The notes beneath the pieces are model-generated. The model did no database searches and was not told the DNA's origin. It saw only the letters and a program-made list of their open reading frames with translations. A stretch of 12,224 nt of DNA from JAJQBJ01 sp964387095. GTDB lineage: Bacteria > Bacillota > Clostridia > Oscillospirales > Oscillospiraceae. Location of the stretch: assembly GCA_964387095.1 (NCBI GenBank), contig CAYLVH010000055.1:1-12224 (forward strand), in the 5' to 3' direction. Below are positions 6,343 to 12,224 of the stretch, one piece after another. The position numbers and the translations under genes were made by a program. Position 1 is the stretch's first letter; each line of letters begins with the position of its first letter.

Positions 6343-6741
6343 ATGAAGGATTTTTTGACAAAGCGCCCGGTATGGGTAGCGGTTGCAGCCGTTTTGATTT
6401 TGGCGGCGCTTATTTTTATCCGGCCGCAGACCATTCTGGAAAGTGCTGAATTATCTGTGGAACAGGTCATGGCCTACGGTGAGGATGTGACGGATGAGCT
6501 AGAGGGGACACCCCTGCCGGATCTGTTGCGGGAGACCGAGGTCAGCCAGATGATGGACGGCGGGGACAGCTGGGATCCGGAGCAGAGCCTGGTGATTACC
6601 GGCACATGCGATGGAGAGGCTTTTACATTGGTTTTGGGGGATTATAATCTGTTAAACCTGGGGGCGAAGTCCTACCGGGTGCGCAATGGCAGTGATATGC
6701 TGGTTTATATCATGTCCCTGCTGCCGGAAGGGGTGGCATGA
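6343..6741 (+). CDS. Small membrane-anchored protein of unknown function
   Basis: I do not recognise this 132-residue protein. It starts with a short basic stretch (MKDFLTKRP), then one hydrophobic helix (about 10-26, WVAVAAVLILAALIFI) that reads as a signal anchor. There is no lipobox cysteine and no clear cleavage site. The rest (27-132) is an acidic soluble domain, probably outside the membrane, with alternating strand-like segments (SLVITGTCDGEAFTLVLG, 82-99). It contains one cysteine (89). AGGAGG lies 5 nt before the ATG. It starts 9 nt after the PTH2 gene, and its stop codon overlaps the start of cobO (ATGA), so it is firmly embedded in the operon. Codon use looks like its neighbours. 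Confidence 0.8.
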   Translation: MKDFLTKRPVWVAVAAVLILAALIFIRPQTILESAELSVEQVMAYGEDVTDELEGTPLPDLLRETEVSQMMDGGDSWDPEQSLVITGTCDGEAFTLVLGDYNLLNLGAKSYRVRNGSDMLVYIMSLLPEGVA

Positions 6742-7265
6742 TGTCCGGACTGATCCATTTATATTGCGGCGATGGCAAGGGCAAGACCACCTGCGCCATG
6801 GGGTTGGCTCTGCGGGCTGCGGGCCGGGGGATTCCTGTGGTAATAGCCCAATTCCTAAAAAGTGAGAATTCTGGGGAGCGGGACAGCCTGCGCCGTCTGG
6901 CGGGGGTGACCCTGCTGCCGCTGCCGGAGGAGGTGACCTTTACCTTCCGCATGACCCCGGAGGAAAAGGCGGAGGCAAAGGCACAGAGCGCCCAGCGGTT
7001 CCGAACCGCCGTGAAGCTGGCCGCTGAAACTGGGAAGGGCCTGCTGGTGTTGGACGAGATCTGCGGGGCCATCTCCGCTGGGATGCTGGAGCTTAGCCAG
7101 GTGGAGCGTTTCCTGGACAGCAAGCCGGAGGACCTGGAGGTGGTGCTCACCGGACGGGCTCCGGCGCAAAGCCTCATAGAACGGGCGGATTATGTTACGG
7201 AGATGCAAAAGAGAAAGCACCCCTTTGACCAGGGGGTTACCGCGCGGGAGGGCATTGAATATTGA
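6738..7265 (+). CDS. cobO: ATP:corrinoid adenosyltransferase, CobO/BtuR family
   Basis: This 175-residue protein is a CobA/CobO/BtuR-type adenosyltransferase. It transfers the 5'-deoxyadenosyl group of ATP to the reduced cobalt of cobalamin or cobyrinate diamide, making the coenzyme form. The P-loop GDGKGKTT (11-18), QFLK (38-41), the Walker-B-like LLVLDEICG (102-110), VLTGR (136-140) and the C-terminal YVTEMQKRKHPFDQGVTAREGIEY (152-175) are all present; length is typical. The start could be either of two adjacent ATG codons (6738 or 6741); both follow GGAAGGGG. No other cobalamin synthesis genes are near, which suits a stand-alone salvage or activation role. It overlaps the upstream stop and, by TTGA, the downstream start. 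Confidence 0.93.
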   Translation: MMSGLIHLYCGDGKGKTTCAMGLALRAAGRGIPVVIAQFLKSENSGERDSLRRLAGVTLLPLPEEVTFTFRMTPEEKAEAKAQSAQRFRTAVKLAAETGKGLLVLDEICGAISAGMLELSQVERFLDSKPEDLEVVLTGRAPAQSLIERADYVTEMQKRKHPFDQGVTAREGIEY

Positions 7266-7945
7266 GGCATGTAAATATTTTGATGAACAACCCGGGGGTG
7301 GATGCCCCGTGGTGCAAAAAGCACATCTCCCGCTACATCCGGCCCCATATGAAGGTGTTGGTGGTCCCCTTTTCCTTCCATGAGGAGTACATCCCGGATG
7401 AAGCGACCTGGCATCAGAACTATGACCCCGGCCAGAGGGGTTATGAAGAGGTGGTGCGCCCCTTGGGGGCCCTGGGCATTTTCCGAGAAAATATTGCCTT
7501 CGTCAATTATTTCACCGATACGCCCAAGAGCTTTGGGCACCTGCTCAATGAGGCGGATGTGGTGGATTTGTTGGGGGGCTACCCGGACCGGCTGATGGAC
7601 CGGCTGTGGGAGTTCGGCAGTATCTCCCAGCTAGCCGCCTTTCCGGGGGTGACGATGGGGTTCTCCGCCGGGGCGATGGCCCAGCTGAATTTTTTCCACG
7701 CCACCCCGGAAGAGGAGGGCCAGGAGTTTTACTATTATGAGGGCTTGGGCCAGATTGACGCCTTTGACTTGGAGGTGCATTACACCGGAAGCGAGATCCA
7801 GCAGGCGTGTATCGCCCGGACCCTGGCGGAGACCCACCGGACGGTTATAGCCATGGAGGAGCAGGGTGGCTTGATTTTAGACCGGGGGCGGTTGCTCCAG
7901 ATGGGGAAAGTGCATTTCTTCAAGCCCCATCGGGATGAATGCTAA
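7262..7945 (+). CDS. Peptidase S51 / type 1 glutamine amidotransferase-like protein
   Basis: This 227-residue protein has the class-I amidotransferase-like fold used by peptidase S51 (dipeptidase E, cyanophycinase). The nucleophile elbow is GFSAGAMAQ (133-141, Ser135) after LLGGYPDRL (103-111), and His173 in DLEVHYTG (169-176) is a candidate triad member. E. coli PepE cleaves Asp-X dipeptides, but the substrate here is unknown. I take the TTG at 7262-7264 as start. It overlaps the cobO stop (TTGA), has GGGAGG about 10 nt upstream, and adds the hydrophobic first strand HVNILMNN expected for the fold. The first in-frame ATG (7283) would remove that strand and has a poor ribosome site. It is the last gene of the operon. 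Confidence 0.8.
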   Translation: MRHVNILMNNPGVDAPWCKKHISRYIRPHMKVLVVPFSFHEEYIPDEATWHQNYDPGQRGYEEVVRPLGALGIFRENIAFVNYFTDTPKSFGHLLNEADVVDLLGGYPDRLMDRLWEFGSISQLAAFPGVTMGFSAGAMAQLNFFHATPEEEGQEFYYYEGLGQIDAFDLEVHYTGSEIQQACIARTLAETHRTVIAMEEQGGLILDRGRLLQMGKVHFFKPHRDEC

Positions 7946-7989
7946 AAAACCCGCACCACGGAGCACTAAGGGTTCTGTGGTGCGGGTTT
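7944..7989. terminator. Bidirectional terminator between the convergent operon and asnA
   Basis: A 13-bp perfect stem pairs 7947-7959 (AAACCCGCACCAC) with 7977-7989, with possible weaker inner pairs. On the minus strand it is followed by six U (7944-7949, partly in the stem), making it a strong terminator for asnA. On the plus strand the tail is UUUA, weaker. It starts just after the stop codon at 7943-7945 and ends 12 nt before the asnA stop codon. Confidence 0.85.
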
Positions 7990-8001
7990 ATGCGATTTGA
8001 T

Positions 8002-9015
8002 TTACAGCAGGGGAACGCCGGCCTCCTGGCAGACCTTCAGGGTTTCCTGGTCCCACAAGCCGGGATGCACCTCGCCAATGTGGGCCTTGGCCAGGATCAG
8101 AATGGCTAGACGGCTCTGGCCGATGGCGCCGCCAATGGTGGCGGGCAGAGTGCCGTCTAGGATCAACTTATGATAGGGGGTTTCCGGCAGGTCTTCGCAA
8201 CCGGCCAGCTTCAGTTGGCGCTTCATGGTTTCGCCGTCCACCTGGATGCCCAGGGAGGCCACGGGGAGGCCCATCTGCAGAACCTCGTCCCAGAACACAA
8301 GCTCGCCGCTCAGGTTCCAGTCCTCACAGTCGGGAGCGCGACGGAGATGGGGCTTTCCGTTTTTCAGATTATGACCTACGCCCAGGATGAATACGGTTTT
8401 GTATTCCTTGGTAATGGAGGTTTCCCGCTCACCAGGGGTCTGGTCGGGATACAGCTCCTCCAGTTCCCGGGCGGTGATGAACTTGACATCCCGAGACAGC
8501 TCGGGGTATACGGTCAGCTCATTGTACATATCCCGCAGGGTAATCTCTGTGTCGCAGATGGAGTGTACCATGTTGAGCACTGCGGCCCGCAGGCGCTTGT
8601 CAGTGCGGGATTCCGGAGGAATGATTTTTGCCCAGTCCCAGTGGTCCACATAGATGGAGTGGGTGCGGTCAGGCTTCACGTCCCGGCGGATGGCGTTCAT
8701 GTCGGCATATAGGCCCTCGCCCACGGGGAAGCCATAGCGGAGAAGGGACACGCGCTTCCATTTGTCCAGGGACTGGACTACCTCTGCGGTGGCGCCAATA
8801 GAAGGCACTTGGAAGGTGACCGGATGGCGCAGTCCGCCAGAGTTGCTGTCGTTGACGATGGAAGCGGCGTCGAACAGCAAGGGGGCGGAGACACGATGCA
8901 CCTTTAGACGCTGGACCATGTTGGTTTCAAAGATCCTTTTCAGGTTGTCAATGGCAATTTGAGTATCGTATAGATTTAAGAGGGGATGGTAACTAGGGGG
9001 AAGAATCGGCTCCAT
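8002..9015 (-). CDS. asnA: Aspartate--ammonia ligase (asparagine synthetase A)
   Basis: This 337-residue AsnA makes asparagine from aspartate, ammonia and ATP. Its fold is related to class II aminoacyl-tRNA synthetases, especially AspRS. Characteristic segments are VNDSNSGGLRHPVTF (54-68), YGFPVGEGLYADMNAIRRD (94-112), IYVDHWDWAK (121-130), LGIQVDGETMKRQLKLAG (255-272) and the class II motif-3-like LPATIGGAIGQSRL (290-303) with the ATP-binding Arg. Length matches the family. The ATG at 9013-9015 is preceded by GGAGG at about 10 nt. Unlike AsnB it uses free ammonia, not glutamine. It lies 56 nt after the end of the AGCS transporter gene on the same strand, with its own extended -10 promoter between them. 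Confidence 0.97.
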   Translation of the reverse strand: MEPILPPSYHPLLNLYDTQIAIDNLKRIFETNMVQRLKVHRVSAPLLFDAASIVNDSNSGGLRHPVTFQVPSIGATAEVVQSLDKWKRVSLLRYGFPVGEGLYADMNAIRRDVKPDRTHSIYVDHWDWAKIIPPESRTDKRLRAAVLNMVHSICDTEITLRDMYNELTVYPELSRDVKFITARELEELYPDQTPGERETSITKEYKTVFILGVGHNLKNGKPHLRRAPDCEDWNLSGELVFWDEVLQMGLPVASLGIQVDGETMKRQLKLAGCEDLPETPYHKLILDGTLPATIGGAIGQSRLAILILAKAHIGEVHPGLWDQETLKVCQEAGVPLL

Positions 9016-9053
9016 AATATAAGACCTCCGTTTGTTTCGTTTGACTGAAGGAC

Positions 9054-9062
9054 ATTATAGCA
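9054..9062 (-). promoter_or_regulatory. Extended -10 promoter of asnA
   Basis: On the minus strand TGCTATAAT (9054-9062) is a perfect extended -10 element about 40 nt before the asnA start. The matching -35 region falls in the last codons of the transporter gene and is poor (T-rich), so activity depends on the TGn motif. No terminator separates the transporter from asnA, so read-through is also likely. Confidence 0.6.
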
Positions 9063-9071
9063 CACAACAAA

Positions 9072-10375
9072 TTAAAATAAAAGGTTTCTTTTCGGATTCT
9101 GAAATATTTTCGTCAATTCTCTCCGATAAAGTAACAGGGCGATTAAGCTAGGCCAAGCCATCAGGGCGGTGCAGAGGTCGGCCAGGTGCCAGACCTGGGT
9201 GACATCCAGCACGGAACCGGCCAGACAGCAGAGGAGAAACAGGGGCAAATACCACCGCTGTAAGCGGACTAACCCCAGATATTCCAGGCCAAGCAGGCCG
9301 TAATTGCAGGAGCCCAGGATGGAGGAAAAGGCGAACAGGGTCAGGCAGAGCACCAGGAGCCTGGGGCCGATCTGTCCCAGAGCTGAGGCAAAGGCGGCGG
9401 CGGTGCGGGCGGCTCCCGCCAGGGAGTCCGGCAGGGGAGGGGCGGTGAGGAGCACCAGCGCCGTCAGAGTACAGACCACGATGGTGGAGAGAAAGACCTC
9501 AAAGATCCCCCATAACCCCTCCTGAAAGGGGTCCTTGCCCGCCGAATTAGCGTGGATCATGGCGGTGGTTCCCAATCCGGCCTCGCTGGTGAAAACACTT
9601 CTAGCCACGCCGCAGCGGATCACGGTGCCAATGCCGCCGGCAATTCCCGCCCGGGGAGAAAAGGCCTCCAGGAGGATGGAGGAGAGGGCCTGGGGCAGAG
9701 CCTGCCGGTGGACCACCAGGGCGGCGATGCTGATGGAGAAAAAGAGCAGAGCCATAAATGGCACCAGTTTTTCACAGACAGAGCCCACCCGGTTCAGGCC
9801 GCCCTTTAAGGTAAGCCCGGCGCAGAGAACCACAACCGCGCCGATGGCCAGCCGGTTCCAACCAAAGGCGTGTTCCATTCCGGAGGCAATGGAGTTGGCC
9901 TGCACCAAGCCGCCCATGCCCAGGGAGCAGGACAGCGTACAGCAGGCGAAGATTTTTGCCAGGGGAGCCAGTCCCTTCTTCTCCAGCCAGATCATTGGCC
10001 CGCCCAGCCATCCGCCGCTTCCCCGGGGACGGCGGATGGAGACGGACAGGGCCTTTTCCATGCAGCCTGTCATCATGCTGAGTAGGGCGGCAACCTCCAT
10101 CCAAAAGACCGCGCCTGGCCCACCAATGGAAATGGCTGCGGCCACCCCGGCAATGGAGCCGGTGCCGATGGTGGCGGCCAAGGCCGTGGAGAGGGTTTGC
10201 ATGGGGGATAGCCCCTGATGGTCAGAGTGGCGGGCAAACATCCCACCGAAGGTGGCTTTGATCCACAGGGGCAGACAGCGCAGCTGAAAGCATCGGGTAC
10301 GCAGGGTGAAGCATAACCCGGTCAGCAAAAACAGTCCCAGTGTCCAGGGTCCCCAGAATAAAGCAGAAATTCGTT
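9072..10375 (-). CDS. AGCS family amino acid:cation symporter, 5' end lost in the gap
   Basis: This is a sodium/proton-coupled alanine/glycine-type carrier (AGCS, AlsT-like). The frame is open right up to the N gap. The visible 433 codons begin with residues reading RISALFWGPWTLGLF, the typical first transmembrane segment of the family, so only about 10-25 N-terminal residues should be missing. Visible features are AATIGTGSIAGVAAAI (about 66-81), the GGPGAVFWMEVAALL segment (about 84-98) and the family signature region CGVARSVFTSEAGLGTTA (about 254-271). Roughly ten hydrophobic helices are discernible. A TTG at 10326-10328 is in frame but is not the start because the homologous sequence continues upstream. 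The neighbour asnA is consistent with amino acid metabolism; the exact substrate is unknown. Confidence 0.92.
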
Positions 10376-10475
10376 NNNNNNNNNNNNNNNNNNNNNNNNN
10401 NNNNNNNNNNNNNNNNNNNNNNNNNNNNNNNNNNNNNNNNNNNNNNNNNNNNNNNNNNNNNNNNNNNNNNNNNNN
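10376..10475. other. Assembly gap (100 N)
   Basis: Exactly 100 consecutive N mark a scaffold join of conventional, probably unknown, length. Continuity of the sequence on the two sides is therefore assumed rather than shown. It hides the start, ribosome site and promoter of the AGCS gene. Confidence 0.99.
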
Positions 10476-10550
10476 TTTAGGAACTATTATGAAGCAGGCG
10501 GCGTAAAAATGAATGGAAGATTTGATTTTTCCCAGAGGTTGTCACGATGA
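10476..10550 (+). other. Possible C-terminal end of a gene hidden in the gap
   Basis: From the right edge of the gap one plus-strand frame stays open for 24 codons to a TGA at 10548-10550. It reads FRNYYEAGGVKMNGRFDF and then SQRLSR. This looks more like real protein than random sequence, and it would end about 30 nt before the tRNA promoter. The length is too short to prove coding, and I recognise no family. If real, the gap must hold most of a plus-strand gene facing the AGCS gene. Confidence 0.25.
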
Positions 10551-10581
10551 CCCAAAAAATGGAAAAAGCTCAAAAAAAGTG

Positions 10582-10609
10582 TTGACATTTTTGGGCGGCA
10601 TGGTATAAT
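10582..10609 (+). promoter_or_regulatory. Strong promoter of tRNA-Val
   Basis: A perfect TTGACA (10582-10587) and a perfect TATAAT (10604-10609) are 16 bp apart, with TG at extended -10 spacing (TGGTATAAT). The start is predicted near 10616, some 27 nt before the mature tRNA. Such a near-consensus promoter suits a highly expressed stable RNA. Confidence 0.9.
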
Positions 10610-10642
10610 ATCCATTGTTGAGGCAGCGAGCCGAAGCAATTT

Positions 10643-10719
10643 GGATGATTAGCTCAGTTGGCTAGAGCGTCCGCTTGACGTGCGGAAGGTCACAGGTTCG
10701 AGCCCTGTATCGTCCACCA
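10643..10719 (+). tRNA. tRNA-Val (anticodon GAC)
   Basis: The 77-nt sequence folds as a standard cloverleaf. The acceptor stem pairs GGATGAT with ATCGTCC (one G-U). The D arm is GCTC...GAGC. The anticodon stem pairs TCCGC with GCGGA around TTGACGT, giving anticodon GAC. The T arm is ACAGG-TTCGAGC-CCTGT. The discriminator A and the CCA end (10717-10719) are encoded. It reads GUC and GUU valine codons. It is a single tRNA gene with its own promoter and terminator. Confidence 0.97.
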
Positions 10720-10722
10720 AAG

Positions 10723-10763
10723 AAACCCTTGAAACGACAGCGTTTCAAGGGTTTTCCTTTTTT
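10723..10763 (+). terminator. Intrinsic terminator of tRNA-Val
   Basis: A 14-bp perfect stem (10723-10736 with 10741-10754) encloses the 4-nt loop ACAG. The stem is followed by T, CC and six T, ending at 10763. It begins three bases after the encoded CCA. Confidence 0.95.
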
Positions 10764-10790
10764 ATAAGCCGTCAGGAGACAGAAGGGAGA

Positions 10791-10812
10791 CGGCTCTGCA
10801 AACGCAGAGCCG
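10791..10812 (-). terminator. Terminator-like hairpin after the six-Cys micro-ORF
   Basis: A 9-bp perfect stem (10791-10799 with 10804-10812) encloses a 4-nt loop (AAAC on the plus strand), 12 nt past the micro-ORF stop codon. On the minus strand it is followed by a pyrimidine-rich tail, TCTCCCTTCTGTCTCC, not a pure U-tract. Termination efficiency is therefore uncertain. Confidence 0.5.
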
Positions 10813-10824
10813 CCCAATGTGCAA

Positions 10825-10890
10825 TTAGCAGCAGATGCCGCACACCTGGCAAAGGATCCGCCAGATAACGTTGCAATCGAAGTTACACAT
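10825..10890 (-). CDS. Six-cysteine micropeptide of 21 residues, unknown function
   Basis: ATG to TAA encodes 21 residues with cysteines at 2, 6, 14, 17, 20 and 21, a CxxCxxCC C-terminus, and a hydrophobic centre with Trp10. It begins MCNFDCNVIW. Support for expression is contextual: a near-consensus promoter (10940-10968), AGAGGGA about 9 nt before the ATG, and a hairpin just after the stop codon, together forming a complete stand-alone unit of about 140 nt. It is too short for coding statistics. It could be a metal-binding or membrane peptide, a RiPP-like precursor (no modifying enzyme is near), or an accidental ORF in a small RNA. A cysteine-sensing leader peptide is unlikely, because only the opposite-strand tRNA lies downstream. 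I assign no function. Confidence 0.45.
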   Translation of the reverse strand: MCNFDCNVIWRILCQVCGICC

Positions 10891-10939
10891 CTCTTGGTTC
10901 CCTCTTCTGTTAAGTATTTGTCTCGCGGGGACAATGCGG

Positions 10940-10968
10940 ATTGTAACTGATTTGTAATATTTTCGCAA
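10940..10968 (-). promoter_or_regulatory. Sigma-A promoter of the six-Cys micro-ORF
   Basis: On the minus strand TTGCGA (10963-10968), a 17-bp spacer and TACAAT (10940-10945) match consensus at 4/6 and 5/6 positions. The start would be near 10933, giving a leader of about 43 nt. That leader begins with a small hairpin, TTGTC/GACAA (10918-10934). Confidence 0.6.
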
Positions 10969-10969
10969 C

Positions 10970-10982
10970 CCACAATATGTGG
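10970..10982. repeat. Inverted repeat next to the micro-ORF -35 box
   Basis: CCACAATATGTGG is a perfect 5-bp dyad with a 3-bp centre. It starts one base beyond the -35 box of the micro-ORF promoter. It could be an operator, or a weak terminator for the DUF3810 gene that ends at 11012, though no U-tract follows. Chance is also possible. Confidence 0.3.
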
Positions 10983-11011
10983 AAAAGCAGGGAATGCACA
11001 TAAACCGGCAG

Positions 11012-12160
11012 TCAGTTGTCGAAGTAGTAGGCCACCAACAGATCCACGCAGGCGCCATAGCGCTGCATGACGTTCTCCTCCCCATAGCTGGAGGCGAAGG
11101 AGGTATAGAGGGAGTTGGAAACCTCCGTGGCGGTGGAGCCCACATAGGTGTTGCTGATGGCCGCCCAATAGGAATTGTTGCTGTCCAGGTCAGCCCGGAC
11201 GGCTTCGTTCAGGGTTTCATAAACCTGCTGCCAAAGCGCCTTGTCCGCCTTGTAAAGGGCGTTGCTCAGATGGATGTAGCCGAAGAGACAGCCTGAGTAC
11301 TGATAAACCGGGTTCCCTGAGCGGAGACAGGCCAAAATGGCGGTGAAGTTCGCCTCGTCCTCGTTGGCGACACCCCGCTGGTGGCTCAGCTCATGGGCCA
11401 CGGTGGCGGGAAGGAGGCAGGTGGGGGGATCCATGTTCAAGGTGGACTCGCCGGTGAAGGGAAAGTAGAAGCCGGTAAAGCCCATATAGGAGAATATTCG
11501 GGAGGTCACCATGGGCTTGGGCGAGCGGACATAGCCCTCCAGGAAGGGATATTCCGCTGCGATTCCGTTGAAGATCTCCCCACTCTGATCAAAAATATCC
11601 GACGCTGATTCGTTAAAAAGCCCGTCCTCGTCCCGGGAAACGGAGTCCGAAAGCTGGTTTGCCTCCTGGGCAAAGGCGGCGGTCAGCTGGTATAGCTCCT
11701 CTGCGGTGGCCCCGCGGTCAGTGAGACCGGTCTTCTGGGAAAAGGAGGTGCCGTAGAAATTGATCCCCCACAGCAGGGTGTAGCCCCCATAGAAGATGAG
11801 GAGGACAGACATGAGAACGATGACCCGGCGGACCAGCCGGAGCAGCTTGCCGGGGCGGCGGATCAGGAGCACAGTGCTGCGCACCAGGAAGATCAGGCCC
11901 GCCACAATGGCGATGCCGTAGAACAGCTCGGCCACAGAAAAGGGAACCGGGTCCAGCAGGAAGGAGACGCCCCGTTTATAGGGGTCTGTGATATATTGGA
12001 TGATCCAGTCCATGGCCGCCTGATTCCCCCGGAACAGGTAATACAGCCCCAGCAGGGCGGCGGGAATCCCCGGAAGCAGGATGTAGGGCAGGATATGATG
12101 GGTTTCCACATGGCCGTGGGCCCGCTTTGGATTATATCGGCCCGTCGCTTTTAGCGCCAT
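11012..12160 (-). CDS. DUF3810-type membrane protein with HExxH metalloprotease motif
   Basis: This 382-residue protein resembles the DUF3810 family. An N-terminal part carries three hydrophobic helices (about 22-43, 74-96 and 111-132). A large soluble domain follows, with the zinc-peptidase signature VAHELSHQRG (254-263: His256, Glu257, His260) and downstream acidic residues in NEDEANF (266-272) that could give the third ligand. It is therefore probably a membrane-bound zinc metallopeptidase, but no substrate is known for the family. I chose the ATG at 12158-12160: GGGGAGGTGATC lies directly upstream with 8-nt spacing and is nearly a full complement of the 16S rRNA tail. A GTG three codons earlier lies inside that site. 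No partner gene adjoins it in the window. Confidence 0.85.
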   Translation of the reverse strand: MALKATGRYNPKRAHGHVETHHILPYILLPGIPAALLGLYYLFRGNQAAMDWIIQYITDPYKRGVSFLLDPVPFSVAELFYGIAIVAGLIFLVRSTVLLIRRPGKLLRLVRRVIVLMSVLLIFYGGYTLLWGINFYGTSFSQKTGLTDRGATAEELYQLTAAFAQEANQLSDSVSRDEDGLFNESASDIFDQSGEIFNGIAAEYPFLEGYVRSPKPMVTSRIFSYMGFTGFYFPFTGESTLNMDPPTCLLPATVAHELSHQRGVANEDEANFTAILACLRSGNPVYQYSGCLFGYIHLSNALYKADKALWQQVYETLNEAVRADLDSNNSYWAAISNTYVGSTATEVSNSLYTSFASSYGEENVMQRYGACVDLLVAYYFDN

Positions 12161-12178
12161 AACGATCACCTCCCCTTT

Positions 12179-12206
12179 ATTATATAATATCGCCGTGAAA
12201 AGTAAA
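12179..12206 (-). promoter_or_regulatory. Possible promoter of the DUF3810 gene
   Basis: On the minus strand TATAAT (12179-12184) is a perfect -10, with TTTACT (12201-12206, 4/6) 16 bp upstream. The predicted start would fall within the ribosome binding site, leaving a leader of only about 12 nt. That is unusual, so the true promoter may lie elsewhere in the AT-rich run. Confidence 0.35.
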
Positions 12207-12224
12207 GGGCGGACCGCCTTTCCA

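Noticed and set aside
9535..10218. 227-codon plus-strand frame opposite the AGCS transporter
   Set aside because: Shadow of the transporter frame, with no family resemblance or ribosome site.
10825..10890. Cysteine-responsive leader peptide
   Set aside because: The Cys-rich ORF plus hairpin layout fits, but no gene follows on the minus strand; the tRNA and its terminator lie there on the opposite strand.
12204..12221. Hairpin AAAGGGCGG/CCGCCTTT at the right edge as a terminator
   Set aside because: The stem has a bulge and a short loop, and the sequence ends before any tail can be judged.

Overview
The window looks like a fairly GC-rich (by eye high 50s %) chromosomal segment of an anaerobic Firmicute. 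The protein style, strong AGGAGG ribosome binding sites, sigma-A type promoters and hairpin/U-tract terminators suggest Clostridia, perhaps Oscillospiraceae/Oscillospirales. That placement is inferred from gene style, not from a search. Almost everything is core or housekeeping. I see no insertion sequence, prophage, CRISPR array, toxin-antitoxin pair or recognisable defence system. The window is interrupted by exactly 100 N (10376-10475), a scaffold gap that removes the start of a transporter gene.

Left part (1-5139, mostly minus strand). Positions 1-130 carry a strong minus-strand promoter and a compact RNA that can fold into two mutually exclusive structures, one of them a terminator. Its target gene would lie beyond the left edge. 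About 440 bp of AT-richer sequence without a convincing gene follows. Then come a NahK-like sugar kinase (623-1726), CTP synthase pyrG (1901-3511), a RadC/JAMM-domain protein (3769-4455) and orotate phosphoribosyltransferase pyrE (4465-5139). pyrE and radC form one transcription unit closed by a good terminator. pyrG and the kinase each have their own promoter. pyrE (UMP synthesis) and pyrG (UTP to CTP) are two steps of pyrimidine nucleotide synthesis.

Centre (5212-7989, plus strand). A divergent promoter, whose -35 box overlaps that of pyrE, drives a tight five-gene operon: NUDIX hydrolase, type-2 peptidyl-tRNA hydrolase, a small membrane-anchored protein of unknown function, corrinoid adenosyltransferase (CobO/BtuR), and a peptidase-S51/class-I-amidotransferase-like protein. 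Start and stop codons overlap at the last two junctions. A long hairpin (7947-7989) ends this operon and the convergent asnA gene.

Right part (8002-12224). On the minus strand are asparagine synthetase A and an AGCS amino-acid:cation symporter cut by the gap. Beyond the gap is tRNA-Val(GAC) on the plus strand with its own promoter and terminator. Facing it is a 21-residue, six-cysteine micro-ORF with its own promoter and terminator-like hairpin. Last is a DUF3810-type membrane metalloprotease-like protein.

The observations most worth a second look are the bistable RNA at the left edge, the six-Cys micro-ORF at 10825-10890, and the kinase leader in which the Shine-Dalgarno sequence has an exact upstream complement.
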